NCBI GenBank assembly: GCA_900155495.1
Contig: FTLJ01000219.1
Location: forward strand, 1 to 64,000
DNA: 64,000 nt
From: Porogramme epimiltina
Lineage: Eukaryota > Basidiomycota > Agaricomycetes > Polyporales > Polyporaceae
Reading direction: 5' to 3'
Below are positions 22,436 through 35,164 of the stretch, piece after piece; within the stretch, counting starts at the first letter, position 1; each line of letters starts with the position of its first letter. The position numbers and the translations under genes are program-made. A model generated the notes under the pieces. That model searched no databases. It was not told the DNA's origin and saw nothing but the letters and a program-made list of their open reading frames with translations.

Positions 22436-24701
22436 CGTGGACGGACGCACCCCGTGCGTCTCGGGGATGTACCCCAGGAGTCGTCCGGGGTGGTTCTTCT
22501 GGATAGGGATTGGCTGCGCGAGCAGCGAGCTCGGGCCGTAAATGGACTTGACATGTAGCATATAACATCTCGGAAACTTCGTCGCTACTTATCTCCTCAC
22601 TCCTTCCCACACGCCGGCTTTGCTGGCCGGGTCTTGGTGTGCCACGACACAGCTGCGTGCGCGGCGCGGACCTTGGACTTCCGACGAGATACACGGCTTC
22701 TAGCGCCTCCGTCTGCTCAGGTCGAATGAATTTTTTTTCAAGGATGCGCTGCGCTGTATGACAGATTTACGTGTGCTAATAGAAAGAAGCTCACGTTTCG
22801 ATGCAGCGCAACTTTTTTGATCTCTGGAAGCGCCTGGCCCGGGTATAAGGAGCGCGGAAGACTCGGACATTTGACGATATACCGAGCGATCGATGTCGTG
22901 GCAATGCCTTCGATTTGACACAACATCTCGCAGATATCTTGTAAGAACAGAAGCGCGTGCGAGGGTTCTCGCGGAATGGTGACGTGTACAGCGGCATGTC
23001 GAGCGGAAATTTACAGTACGGCGGAAGCGGTACGCAGGAACGCGCGCTCGAACGCCGCGGAAGGTAACTGACTGACGGCGTTGTTGGCGGTTTCGTCAGT
23101 CTTGTCGTGGCACACTCCCATCGCGCGGTCAATCGCGCCGACACGAATACCGATGGCTCTTTGACAGGGAAGCCGAAGGAGAAAAAATGCTCGCAGACAA
23201 CGTTAGATGAGAAGAGTGTCGTAAACATTGTGGTTGAACCCGACGAGCCGCATCAAGGGCCCCAAGATCATTATCTTGGCTGGCGTGGGCTATTGTTCGC
23301 AAAAAGGAGACCTCCGCTGCACCCTCACCGCCCCACTAGAATAACGCGTTCTGTCCACAGATCTGCACAGGCCGACGAGGCGGACATAGATGAAGTTCCG
23401 AAATGACCTCATATGATCGGGCCACCAAACGAAAGAGTGCTCGCACTCCCAGTCTAAATCTTGGGGTGGCGATTAGGCTGTGCGATTGCCATGGGCGCCG
23501 TGGCCGTTCGCCTAACTTGAGGGTGACAGCGCGGCACGCGGCGGCGAGTGGGTGTCGTTCCGGGAAGACGGCTCACATGGGGAGGGCGGATTTGTATTTG
23601 CGGTGTGACCCTGAACAGCTCTATTCACGCGTGGCGGGCTCGGGGGTAGTGTATCTGCACCCCCATCGGGTGGGGGCGGGGCATGTGATCGGCTATTGGC
23701 CAGTGGGCGTTGAGTCGCCGGAAACGGGGGGTGGACCGGTGGGTGCGCGACGGCAGGCACGATCCATAGAAGCGGCGTTATGATGTCATAGGCGGTGAGT
23801 ATGCGTGATCGAAGGGAATCAAGGGAATCTCGGACTCAGATCTCGACTGGCGATGGTTCAAGTTGTCGCCCACAGTGTGCGCTGCGCATGGCCTGACATC
23901 ATCCTCGAGGGGACACACAAGGCTGCCTGCGGCCCGCCGTGCTCGCCCTGGGTGTCCCGCACCGCCTTCCGGTGAGCACGTCGCCCTGCCCCCGACGCCG
24001 TCGAGCTCGCACTCCCTCTGCTGAATGCATGACGTGGACGCTGTCAGGAGGGTCATCTCCGCGGGGACCTACAGGTGCGGTGCAGACGGGTGCACGGTGC
24101 GGGGGATAAGCGTTCTCTCTGGGCGCGCCGCGGGAGGAGACCGATAGGCGAAGGCGGGGGAGGGGCATGACGTCAGAGGTAGGATTGGCGGTTGGGTTGA
24201 CAGTGATGGCAGACGGAGCCTGAGGGCGATGTCATAATGCATCCACTCACCCTCCCCCTCCCCGGCGGCACGGCGGGCGTGTTTCCGACTTGGGTCCCTC
24301 GCAACTGCCCCAGACGGCCCAAGTGGCTGAGCTCGCAGACGCCTCCGCCTCATCAGTGACACCCCCGCACCCCCTCGTGTCTCCACCCCATTACGCTTGC
24401 GCTCGCCCGACCGCATTCCCCCTTTTGCCTCGCCTTCCCTTCCCAGCCCGTCCTCATAAGCACCACCCACCCACGCGTTCTGATCACTTCGCACTCACGT
24501 TGCACACTCTCATCAGCCGCCCTGCGCGCCCAACCCCGACCCCTCGCGGTGCCGCTCTCCAGTGCGTCTGTCCGGACGACCCCTCGCCCCGCCCCACTCG
24601 CCCCGCCACACCGCACCCACCTTCTTCTTTCGCCTCCGCGCCCCTACCCAGCCACACCGCCTCCCTCGCCCCCCCAAAACCAGTGATAATCACGGCCCGC
24701 G
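22436..24701. other. long gene-poor stretch before the YTH gene
   Basis: About 2.3 kb without a gene I can support. A minus-strand stretch at roughly 22740-23230 has overlapping frames (for example one reading QIEGIATTSIARYIVKC) that might belong to a small spliced gene, but I could not join exons or recognise a family. From about 24240 the sequence is C-rich and probably forms the 5' untranslated region and promoter of the next gene. Confidence 0.4.
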
Positions 24702-27700
24702 ATGCGCGCGACTTTTCCGCCCTCGCCTCCCGCCCGGGATTTGACACCAAAACCAGAGCCTCAGCTCCCGCACGCGTCCTCAGACAGCCAATCCCACCCG
24801 GGGCTGCACCGACGCAGCGAACCCTCGCCACGCCCATCAGCTTCTGGCACCCCACCGCCTGCGCCGGGTGCCACCTCGCTCACGCGAACGTCGTCTTCGA
24901 AGGGTGAGTCGTCGCGCTCGTTGCTTTTTTTCAATGGGTCGATCGGGGCGCTGTGTGCTGTGCGGAGAAAATTGTTGGACTCAACTGCAGCCGGCCTGGC
25001 CAACACGAACGTGTCCCTACGTGTCCACGTACAGATTGTGTCAGCGCTGTGTGCTCGTCGACGTTGCGCAAGAGCCGGCGAGGGCCAGGGCGGACGCTGG
25101 CCGACACCGCTTGGCGCCCCCACCGGCTGCATGGGTCGATCGAGGCGTAGCAGGGGGCACGTGACGAGGGGGCGATCGCGCATCTGCGCGTGCCGGAGTT
25201 TGAATCTGGGGCGAGCTCGACGACGATTCGAGATTTTCATTTCTGGTTCGCGTCTGCGCGTCGGGGCCCTGGAGTCGCGCTCCGTTCAGCCTCGCCAGAG
25301 CCGGCACACCCACTCGCCCACCCCTGCCCGTCGTTTTTTCTCCTTTTTCTTTCGGCCATGTCAATCGCTTCTTAACCTTTCTCTACTAGTCATAGACCCG
25401 GCAGCCACCCCCACCCGGCAGTCCTCGGTCCTTCCCCCTTGTGAATTATTCTTTACCCCCTCCCCGTTCCGTCCGTTGACTAATCCACCCCCTCCACCCC
25501 GGCAGTCGTCCCCCCTGTGTATGATTTGCCTTCCTCCGACGCCTCGCCACGTCCGGCATCCTCTCCGTTCGAGAATAGTCCAGAAGGTTACATCGATCCA
25601 TTGCGCACCGCCGACGAGAGTACAACCATCTATAAGTCGGGGAATGCACCGAGCTCGTCGACGCTAAGCATGTCAGACTCACGTTCGCCCGGCTCCACTT
25701 CCGATGGTAGGCAACCTCCTCGCGGCCGAGGTATGTCTCACTTTGGCCAACCTCGCCGCCCGCCCGTGCGCCCGCCGTTCCCGACGCCTCCCGCCTCCCA
25801 CTACCCTTCCTCCTTCCCCCCCGCGTCTCAAGAAAACAGGCCGACCTCCTCCACCGCCTCGCCCCACTTCCAGGGACACCCTCCTCAGTACGCCTACAGC
25901 CAGCGCGGAGCGTATGTTGGACAATACACGATGTCTGCACAACCACCCGTAGGCATGGTGCACCATTCCCCTCCACAATACGCGTATCCGCCACCTCACC
26001 CGGGCCTACACGCGCACGACCAGTCCATGCTCACTTCCCCGCAAAATCAGCTCATGGGCTATTCGCCGAGTGCACTCGTGCCTATGATGCAGACGCATTC
26101 CCCGGTGTACCAGTATCCTAGCCACTCGCAGGAAGCAAGCACGTCGTCCAGTCACTCCTTTCCAAACACGCCGACCGTCTACTCAACGCATCCACGGTCA
26201 CAAGCTCTCCCCTCTCCTCCTCCACAGTCTCCACTTGGACCGCCAACATCCGGCCCTCCTCATGGAATCCCCACGACGTTGCCCCCTTCCCACTCCGCGT
26301 CGTATGCTGGCCAGACGTCTTACTCTCCCATCCGTTACTCGACCCCGACATTCTACCCCACACACTCCTTTGCGCCATCACCCTCCCTTTACACGTCGCA
26401 ATATGCCTCGCCGTATCCGCAGCCATACCCGCAGCCAGGCGTCGAGCAGGAGAGCCAAGGGACGTGGTGGTATCTACCACCACACCCTGGTTCGGGTCAG
26501 TATGAGTCCTTCCAGAGTCCATACGCCATGTCGTATGGCTCCGCGAATGTGCGCGAGGTCGAGCAATCACCGCACGGACAGCTCGGTTCATCTCCCGTCA
26601 CATCATCCTCGTTTCCTGCGTCCCACGCCCTTCCGTCAGGGATTGGTTCCGCGAGCGCTTCTACGGCACCCCCTGCCCAGTTCTCGCCTACCATGCAGAG
26701 CCCTCAACCTCCCGGATACGGCCAAATGCTTTCGAACGAACCGCCACCGTTACAGCGAGGCAGGCCTCCTGATCCCGGGCCTCCCTCGCCGCACATGTCT
26801 CCGTCTAGCGTGAGCAGTCACCCAAGCGTCGACAACCTTCCAGCCGTCCGACGACCCTACCACCCCAACCCTCCGGCGCACCGCTCGGAATGGGTCATGT
26901 GGGCCGGCAACGTTCCATCGGATGCGACGCACGACGAACTCTGGCGATTTTTCAACGCGCCGCCTAGCCCCGGCTCCACTTCTACTGGCGCCCAGTCAAC
27001 AGGAGCGCAGTCTACCCAGAGTGCACCTGCCGGTCCCATCGGATCGTCGACGACGGGTTCTACCACGTCCACCGAGTCCCTTCACGGCGGCGTGTCGTCC
27101 ATCTTCCTCATCTCCCGCTCAAACTGCGCATTTGTTAACTTCCAGTCCGAGCTTCACCTGCAGGCTGCCATCCGCAACTTCAACGGCGTGCAGCTGCGAC
27201 CCGCGGACGCGCGCTGTCCGCGCCTCGTGTGCCGCGTTCGCGGGCGCGAGGAGGATCTCAAAGCCGGCGTCGGCGGGCAGCGCGGTTCCGGCATCCATGT
27301 GAAGTGGGTCAAAGAGAAGAAGGAGCGGGAGAAGGACGCCGCGCGTCGGCGCTCGTCGTTATCGGGCGCGTCGACATCTTCCGAGCAAGTCACGACGCCC
27401 TCGAGCCCGCCGATCGACCTTGTGCACCGGATGGGCGGTCTCTCGATATCCGGCGACGAAGAAGGAAGCTTGGAGTCTAGTAGGAAGCCTGAGCCGCACT
27501 CGAGCTCTGGCTCGTACGCGTCGACGAACTCGGGCATCCTCACGACGTACTTCCCGAAGCGATACTTTATTCTAAAGTCGCTGACACAGGTTAGTCATTA
27601 AGCCCACATTATCCACTGTTCGAACTCGTGCTAACAAACGGGATGTTGTACAGTTCGACCTAGACTTGAGCGTAGAGAAGGGCTTGTGGGCGACACAGCG

Positions 27701-28805
27701 TCATAACGAAGGGATCCTGGACCAGGCCTTCAGGACCAGCGAGGAGGTGTACCTTATCTTCAGCGTCAATAAGAGTGGCGAGTTTTACGGCTACGCAAAG
27801 TAGGTCTCTCCCGTCTCAACGTGTGGCTAATATGATAACCTTTGTGCTAGGATGATAGGTCCGATCATGCGCGGAGAGCAGCAGGTCTCGTGGGCATCTC
27901 GCCTCGATTCCCCCCAGCGTCGTTCGTCTCAGCAAACACCTCGCGACAGTCCTACCGCAGGCGCCCACGGCGGGAAGGAGCAAGAGACGACGTTCTTCTC
28001 GCCAAGCGAGCGACGGTTCGACGAGTCTCCCTTCCCGATGTCTCCTGAGTCTCAGGCGAAGGTTGCGGCAACCACGCCTTCCCCTTCGTCTCGGCCTCAG
28101 CCATCCACTATCCAGCATGCGAAGGATCAGGATGCGAACACCGCACCGGCGGAGATGTTCCAACCTCACCGCCGACTCAGTGAGCTCACCGACGGCCCTC
28201 AGACTCTCCAGCAGCAGAGCTTTGACATGCACACCTTGCGACCCGTCGCTGCAGTTATCGCAGGCGGGCACAGGCAGATCTCGGAGCCCGAGGGCATTCA
28301 ACTCAACCCGGATGCTCCACTCCGGGCGATACGGAATCCGTCTGTCGCCCAGCAGATCCTTCGGGGCGACGACTCAACCGCTGCTCGCCATGGCAAGGGG
28401 AAAGACGTCGAACGTTTTACGGAGGATGACCCCGGCGCGACCTCTGTCACCGGGCCGGACCACTTTATCCCCTTGTCCGCCACCGAGCGTGGCCCGGACG
28501 AGGGCCCGTCGTGGGGCGAGTCCTTCCGCGTCGAGTGGATCAAGACCGAGCGCCTGCCGTTCACGCGCACGCGGCACCTGCGCAACCCGTGGAATCACGA
28601 GCGGGAGGTGAAGGTGTCGCGCGACGGCACGGAGCTTGAGCCGGGGGTCGGCCAGGCCCTCTTGGACGAGTGGGACAAGCCCGAGCAGGCACCGCAGGTG
28701 GCGGCGAACGTCGAGGTCGGCCGGCGACTGCAGGGCAGGGCGTCGGTGTCCGCAGACGTGCTCTCGCCAGTAGCGGCCCCGAGTCGGAAGGGGGACGGTG
28801 GCTGA
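24702..28805 (+). CDS. RRM and YTH domain protein, probable m6A RNA reader
   Basis: Four exons (24702-24903, 25506-27589, 27654-27799 and 27851-28805) give an open frame of 1128 residues. YTH domains bind N6-methyladenosine in RNA. Residues up to about 520 are low complexity, rich in Pro, Ser, Tyr and Gln, as in phase-separating RNA proteins. An RRM follows at about 528-671 (WVMWAGNVPSDATHDELWRF, then SNCAFVNFQSELHLQAAIRN), itself holding a Ser/Thr-rich loop. The YTH domain begins about 751 (KRYFILKSLTQFDLDLSVEK) with the cage-type Trp in KGLWATQ, continues EVYLIFSVNKSGEFYGYAKM, and resumes near 1035 with FRVEWIKTERLPFTRTRHLR after roughly 190 disordered residues. The first intron (about 600 nt) is long for this genome, so the start exon is the least certain part. 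Confidence 0.87.
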
Positions 28806-31015
28806 ACGGACGCCGGACATTCATCGACAGACACGGACGATAGATTCCCGCCTCTCGACTCGCCATCGCCAGGACCTCCTCATTGACTTTTGCCGACGGC
28901 GCTCTCCACTGCTTCCGTTCCTGTCGTTGCCGTCGGCGCCACCATCGGTTCTTCTGCCATCACCACCATCACCATTCACTCTCACCACAGTATCCCTTTC
29001 GATCGTTTACGAAACAGCTGCACTCTGCAGCGCTCACGGCACCGCACGCACGCACATACACGAAAGCACGCACGTACCGCGCGCACACGTTACATGAGTT
29101 TTATTTACCTTACCCACACACCCGCTGCCGCGTTCCCTCGATCATACACGCCGTCGGTGGCGCGGAGCGGGGTGCATTCGATTTTCGTTCTTCCGCGTTA
29201 ATTCCCTTCTGGCATCGCTCGTTCGCGCATGGTTGTCTTGTTTTGTCGTCGACTCTCGCACACAGGGCTTTTATCTTTCATCATTTACTTTGGGTCAACC
29301 GTCGTTGCACGAATCACGTCCTGTCATCGTCTGTCCCTTCTCGCTCCTCGGTCGTCCGCATATTTACACGCACACACATATCCATATCCACGCAACCGGC
29401 TTCCCCCCACGCACACGCACATTCACGCATATCCCCGCATCGCTCCCTACACCCTCCCGTTCGTTTGGTCGCTTAAACGCGCTCTGTGGATCCGCTCGCT
29501 CTGGCATCGCCCTGCTTCATCTTTGGCCCACTCCACCCTGCTGCTCTCTATACACAGGCACTTTAAATACCCCCGATCCGTACTGCCCGGCCCCCCTGTC
29601 GATCTCCCCGGACGTCTGTTTCCCCGTGCACGCTTTCCGTCCAGCTCCCGGCCCACTCCCTGTAGCATAGTAGAGTCTGTCTCGTCTGCGCTCTCTCTCT
29701 CCTCACACGCATACTGTACCACCTCGCATCATGTGGCATTATACACGACGCCGCGCCGACGTGCGCTGGGCCTTGCATCTAGATATTCTCATGGGGCGCC
29801 CCCCCTCTCCCTCTGTTCAGGCGGCAGGGGCTTCCGGACGCGCTCCGCACCCCCCCCCGCCCCGCCCCGTTTGTCAGCACGTTCTCTCCACGCGGTCCCG
29901 GTGGAGACGAGAACACGCACCGGATGTCAGCGACCGAGCAGGTGTCAGGGTGCATCGCGGGGGTGTGGAGAGGGCGCGGAGCCGGTGGGGCCTCCCCCCA
30001 AGCCGCCCGTTTTAGGGAGATGAGCCACAGCAGTGCTCGGTGTTAGCTCGCCCCCGCCGTGCGCCCCACCTCGTCCAACACGCGACGGCGGCCTGGCCCA
30101 CTCTTCTACGCCCCACCCTGTCCGTCGAGGCTGGCCAAGGCCTTTGCGGATGCTGCGCTAGTGCCAACGAGAGTCCCCGGGCGCCGACGTGGCCGACGTC
30201 CCCGGCGGCGCGAGCCCCGCGAGCTCCGTGTGTGGGAGGAGGAGAGGGAGAGATCGCGAGGCACCGGATCCGAGGGGGCGCACGATCGCGAGCGCGTTCG
30301 CGTCCCTTCGAGCCTGGCGGGTGGCGGTGCTTGTGTGCGCCGGGCCCAGGCCCGGGGGCGCGGACCCCCCCCCCGCCGCGTGCATCGAGAGGGGCGTCGT
30401 CGGCCGCTCGCGTATCTCTGGCCGTCGTCGTTTCCCCGCTCGCGTCCCGTCCGTCGAGACCTGGGTCCGGGGTGGAAAACGGTACTTGCGGCTCGCGAGG
30501 GGGCTTCTTGGTGGAAGGAGTCTGTTCTGAGCGTCAAGGGACGGTGTGGTTTAAGTGACACTGACAGGGCTTGACAGCGCCTACTATGCCTGAGACGATG
30601 GAACGGCCTCGGCTTCATGGGGTTTCCAAACCTCAGTTTATTGTCGAATTGCTATTGGTGATCATAGTGCGCCATAACCGATACCGAGACGTTTTGAAGG
30701 GAAGAAGGCGTTTCAGTTCAAGGTGACACTTCTTTCATAAACGCCGGGCGAAACGACCACGTGAGTACCACGCGAAGTAAACGCGCAACGATCACATGAC
30801 CGCGCCTCATGTTCGACTTCGTGACGCGACCGCGTGTCCTTCTGCACCCAACCCAACCCCCACCTCCCCCGCCCTACGCTGGCAGCCCGCACACACATTT
30901 TCTAGGCTGTCAAATACTCGCGCTGGCACATACATAACCATTAGAACCTATTTAGGACACCCCGTCCTCACCACATACTCAGCCATCACTCTATCCCCTG
31001 AGTTCAAACCAAACC
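28806..31015. other. 2.2-kb intergenic region
   Basis: Pyrimidine- and CA-rich sequence after the YTH gene, then GC-rich sequence up to the kinase promoter. Several frames exceed 150 codons but are Pro-, Ser-, His- or Arg-rich and unrelated to known families; I treat them as chance. Presumed 3' untranslated region of the YTH gene and a long kinase promoter. Confidence 0.5.
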
Positions 31016-33110
31016 ATGACCCAACAACATCGACGTATGCCCGATGTCGTTCACAACTGGAGGCTCGGCAGGAAACTAGGAGCCGGCTTCTCAGGTGCGC
31101 TGAACACACTGAACACACGGCCTACGCAGTCTAAACCTCTCTGTATAGGCGCCATCTTCACCGCGCAACATGTCCACACAGGGCAGGTGGCCGCTATCAA
31201 GATGCAGCCTTTTGATGAGCCGTGCCCTACCAACCGCTATGAACGAGCCTTTTATCCCGCGCTGCAAGGCGGCGAGGGCATGCCCACGCTTTGGGCGCAA
31301 GGCCAACAAGGCTATTGGGATTACCTCGTCATCGATCTGCTTGGCCGCAGTCTCGACTCTCTCCATCGGGAGCTCATCCAGAAGCAGGATGTGTGGGACT
31401 TGCGCAGCGTCTGCTGTGTAGCAATACAAGTGGTTAGTGTCCACTCTCCGCCCCTTCCCTACCCCCACATCACACCACCCATCTGGAAAGAGGCACGAAG
31501 TTTGACAGCGCCCACCCGAACGCTCTGTTCCCCTCTCCCATCCTGTTAGAAAAATGTTAACGCGACGGATGTCTTTCGCGAACAAAGATCAGCAGGCTAG
31601 AATGGATGCACTCCCGTGGTATCCTCCATCGGGACATACAGCTGGGCAACTGCGTCCTCGGCCTCGAGCCCAGACACGAGACGCTATACATGATCGACTT
31701 TGGCTTCTCCAAGTTCTACATCGACCCTCACACGAAGCGGCATATCCCGGACAGCAGGGCTCCGCGAGACTTCATCGGCAATTACTGGTTCTCTTCAGTC
31801 CGCGTTCACTGCCAAGGGCGAGGTGCGTTATTCCCCTCACCGCCTCTTCTACGCTTCTTTCCACCGCCTCTGCGACGGTCACCTTGGATTGGCTGGTCTC
31901 ACGCTCATAAACGTTTAGTTCCATCACGGAGGGATGACATGGAAGCCCTCGCCCTCATGCTCGTCCACATGCTCACACCCGGTGGCCTAACCTGGACGCG
32001 CAACGGCGTGCCCCAAACGTCCGTCGCACACGACCATCTAATGGCCGAAAAGCGGGCTTCACGTCCAGAAGACCTGTGTCGTGGCCTGCCTCCCGTCTTC
32101 GAAGAGTTCCTCCGTGCCTCGCGCAAACTCGACTTTGCAGCGCGGCCGGACTACGAGTACTGGATAGAGGAGTTCCGCGACCTCGCCGACGAGTACGGAT
32201 TCGAGGACATTGACCAGTTCATGTGGCCGTCGCCTCACCCCAAGGTACGTAACACCGCCGTGTAGAGCCCTGCTGAGCGAGCACGCACTGACGCACATCC
32301 GCGTCGTACTAGCCCACCGTGCGCGTGACCGCCGCGCCCAAACCGGCGCCGCAGAAAAAGGCCGCCGACATGGAGAAGGTGCTCAACCAGCTCGCGACCC
32401 TGGACCTCGGCGGCGCCTCGCGGCAGGTGCTCGGCGAGCGCAACAACCTCGTCAACCGCGACTCGCCGCCCGCCGCGCCCAAGGACGGCAAGGGTGCCAA
32501 GGACGCGGGCGCGAAGGGGGCGGCGGCGGCGGCGGGTACGGGCAAGAAGCCCGAGGTGATCGAGCTGAGCAGCGACGACTCGGCGGACGACGAGAACGCG
32601 CACGCGCGGTCGCGGACGCTGCGCGGGCGGACGACGAAGGCGGCGCGGCTCGCGCAGCTGGCGCGCGACGCGGGCGCGGCGGCGGACAACCGCGCGCTCG
32701 CGGGCGCGGTGCGCGGGCTCGCGCAGGTCATGCAGGAGAACCGGTCGAAGACGCTGACGAAGGAGGGCTTCGCGGTGCTCGACGCGCTGCAGCGGCAGCT
32801 CGCGGACCCGGACGTGTTCGTCGTCCCCGCCGCCGCGGCGAAGCGTGCGAGCGGGGCGGGCGGCGGGTCGGAGGGGGGCGACGGCGGGGAGGGACAAGAT
32901 GGGAGCGCGCGCGAGACGCGGCAGGGGAAGATGAACAAGCTGTGGCGGCTCGGGGCGGACGTGCGCGCGGCGCGGAGCAACGAGCAGCTCGCGCGGCTCG
33001 TGGCTGAGTTTGGGCAGGTGATATATCGCTCTGGCGGGCGGACGGTCACCAAGGACGGGCTCGGCTTCCTCCTCGCGCTCTCGACGCGGCTGGAGGCGTT
33101 GTCGTCGTGA
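31016..33110 (+). CDS. divergent casein kinase 1-like protein with C-terminal repeat
   Basis: Five exons (31016-31094, 31149-31432, 31588-31822, 31919-32244 and 32313-33110) give 573 residues. Residues 1-308 follow the CK1 plan: WRLGRKLGAGFSGAIFTA (Gly loop), VAAIKMQ (Lys), YWDYLVIDLLGRSLDSL, HRDIQLGN (catalytic loop), MIDFGFSKFY (metal site) and PSRRDDMEALALMLVHML. The catalytic loop has Gln where Ser/Thr kinases have Lys (HRDxK), so activity may be altered. Residues 309-573 are an extra region with an acidic SSDDSADDE-type patch and two copies of a helical module of about 57 residues (417-473 and 514-571), the first reading LAQVMQENRSKTLTKEGFAV and the second FGQVIYRSGGRTVTKDGLGF. CK1 enzymes act in many signalling routes; the specific role is not predictable. 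Confidence 0.87.
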
Positions 33111-35164
33111 GGAGCGTGGGGGTGGTTGGTATCTATTGCTGTGTGTATATCTGTTAACTGTATAGTTGTGTCCACCTTTTCTTCTCTCTCTTCTTGTTGT
33201 AAGTACATGCAGCCGGTCTACGCACGGACTTTGAAAGGCGACAACACTATCCCTTTCGCTGGTTCTCGAAAGCAGCGTTCTTCTCGCGCGGCTTCGCGTG
33301 CGTTGCGCAACTGGGCAAGTCGATTTCCGAGTTGCCCCAACCCTGCCTCTGGGATTTGGTGGATTTGAAGATGCCATCGCCGTAGCTGATAGATCTGCGC
33401 AGTGTCTATTCTGGCTAGTCTCAAGCAGGCGCTGTTGTGCCCATACTTGTAGTATGTGACGTATACGAAGCCCGATTCTGAAACTTCTTGGGCAAAGCGC
33501 TCTCCGTTACAACAGTGCTACTGTAAATACCTCTATCGACCGTAAAGTAAAAGGTTCCCAGAACTCATTCCCTGGTTCGGTGCGTTTTTTGTTTAAATTA
33601 TCGAAACATGAAGTGCATGTTCCCTCCGGCCATGTCATTAATTCCTTGACATAGATGACCCTTCCTCTCACGAGCCAGGGGAAATAATACATAGAACGCA
33701 GCGACGATCTCAGGTAACGAGGCACAAAGACCGGGTCAGTACTGCGTGCGTGAGAGGTCTGTTCGGGCACATGTCAAGGGAGAAGACGTGGCACGTAGGA
33801 GCGCCTCGCACTGCGACCGAGCTCGGGTCTGATCATCGAACGACTCCCGGGTCGCCGATCTCCAGACGCAGGCGGGCAGGAGCGGGCTGCTGGCACAGAC
33901 AATCCCGGGGAACGCAAACAAAAAGGATGCCGCCGCTCCCGCCCAGATCGTCCAGAAGAGCGCTGGTTCTTGAGCTCGTCAAGCTTGTGTGCTTGTGCCA
34001 CCCTTTCCGAAGTGATCTGATCGACCAACGTTCGCGCAGGCACAGGCGTAAAAACGCCGGGCGCCTGCGGGGTGAGATATCGAGAAGGCCCGGTTGGCGG
34101 AGCGCCTTTCGCTTCCCCAGACCCGGCAAGCGGACGGGGTTCGGACAGCTGCTGCTGGTGCGCCGGGCGGGGGACGCGCCCAGCGCGGTCCTAGAAGCCC
34201 TCCTCAGCAGGGGCCCTCCTGTGCGCGAGGCGTCCAACGTGTGTGGGGCGGGCAGCCTGTCGAAGCGAGAAGCGCGGTGCACACTGGACGACGTCCCGGC
34301 ATCCTGATAAGCACGCCGCGCCGCCCAGCGCGGTTGCGATTGCGGGGAGCATGTGTTTTGTGCGGACGGGTGGGGGCTGGGGAGGCGTCCGAGTGGCCCT
34401 GCTCGGGAGCGCGCGGCGCGACGTCGACGGGGCTGTCGTACAGGTACGAAAGAGTTCCACGCCGGCTCCTGGAGCGGCGGCGCACCGAATGCGGCGGACG
34501 ACATGGCCGGAAACGAGCATGCGGGTGGCACGAGGCCGGGGGCGCGAGCAGGGGAGGCCCGAGAGGTGGTCTTGGTGCGACAGTTGGGGTGAACCGTGAT
34601 GGGCGGGTCGCAATGGAAGGCGGACGGGAGAATACTCAGATGAGGAGGGCGAGGGCCGTGCATGACCAGCCCAGCGGCGTTTTGGGTGCGCGGTGCGTAC
34701 GTACCGGGGGTGGAGAAGCTTCCGAGGAGGGCGGGCGAGCAGTGGGTGGGCGGGCGCGGGCGGTGGTGTGGGGTGTGCTCAGTGCTGGGGTGCGGCGGGA
34801 GCGTGGACGGCGGGCTCTGGCTCGTCTCTGTCCTCGGCGGGGGCTCGATAGAGGCTGCGGGGGCCCCAGACCGGGCGTGGCTGTCGCGGACCCCTCGCGT
34901 GCAGTCGCGTGCGGGGAATATGTAAAAACAAAATATTTGCTGCCAGCAGCGGTGGCGTGGTTTCACGACCCCAACGCAAAGCCGAGCCGTCCTTTGGCGG
35001 AACGCGCTTAAGCCGCCCCCCCATAAAACTCGCCTATCCCGTCCACCGCGTCCCCGCCTCTCTTTCCTCCCCCTCCCCTTAGACATCCCATAGACGGCCC
35101 CGGCCCCGTAGACGTCCCCGGTCATCCACTGTCCTCTCCTTCACCCCCAGGCCCCTCGCCCAAA
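33111..35164. other. 2-kb intergenic region, desaturase promoter
   Basis: No gene supported. A 430-codon minus-strand frame (33833-35125) is Arg/Pro-rich and looks like a by-product of GC-rich sequence. A TATA-like cataaaa is at about 35032, 130 nt before the desaturase start, and an AT-rich patch lies near 34920-34940. Confidence 0.5.

Noticed and set aside
22740..23230. possible small spliced gene on the minus strand
   Set aside because: Some frames look protein-like, but exons could not be joined and no family was recognised.
33833..35125. 430-codon minus-strand frame
   Set aside because: Arg/Pro/Ser-rich composition typical of antisense or intergenic GC-rich sequence, with no motif and no splice logic. 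It overlaps the likely desaturase promoter.
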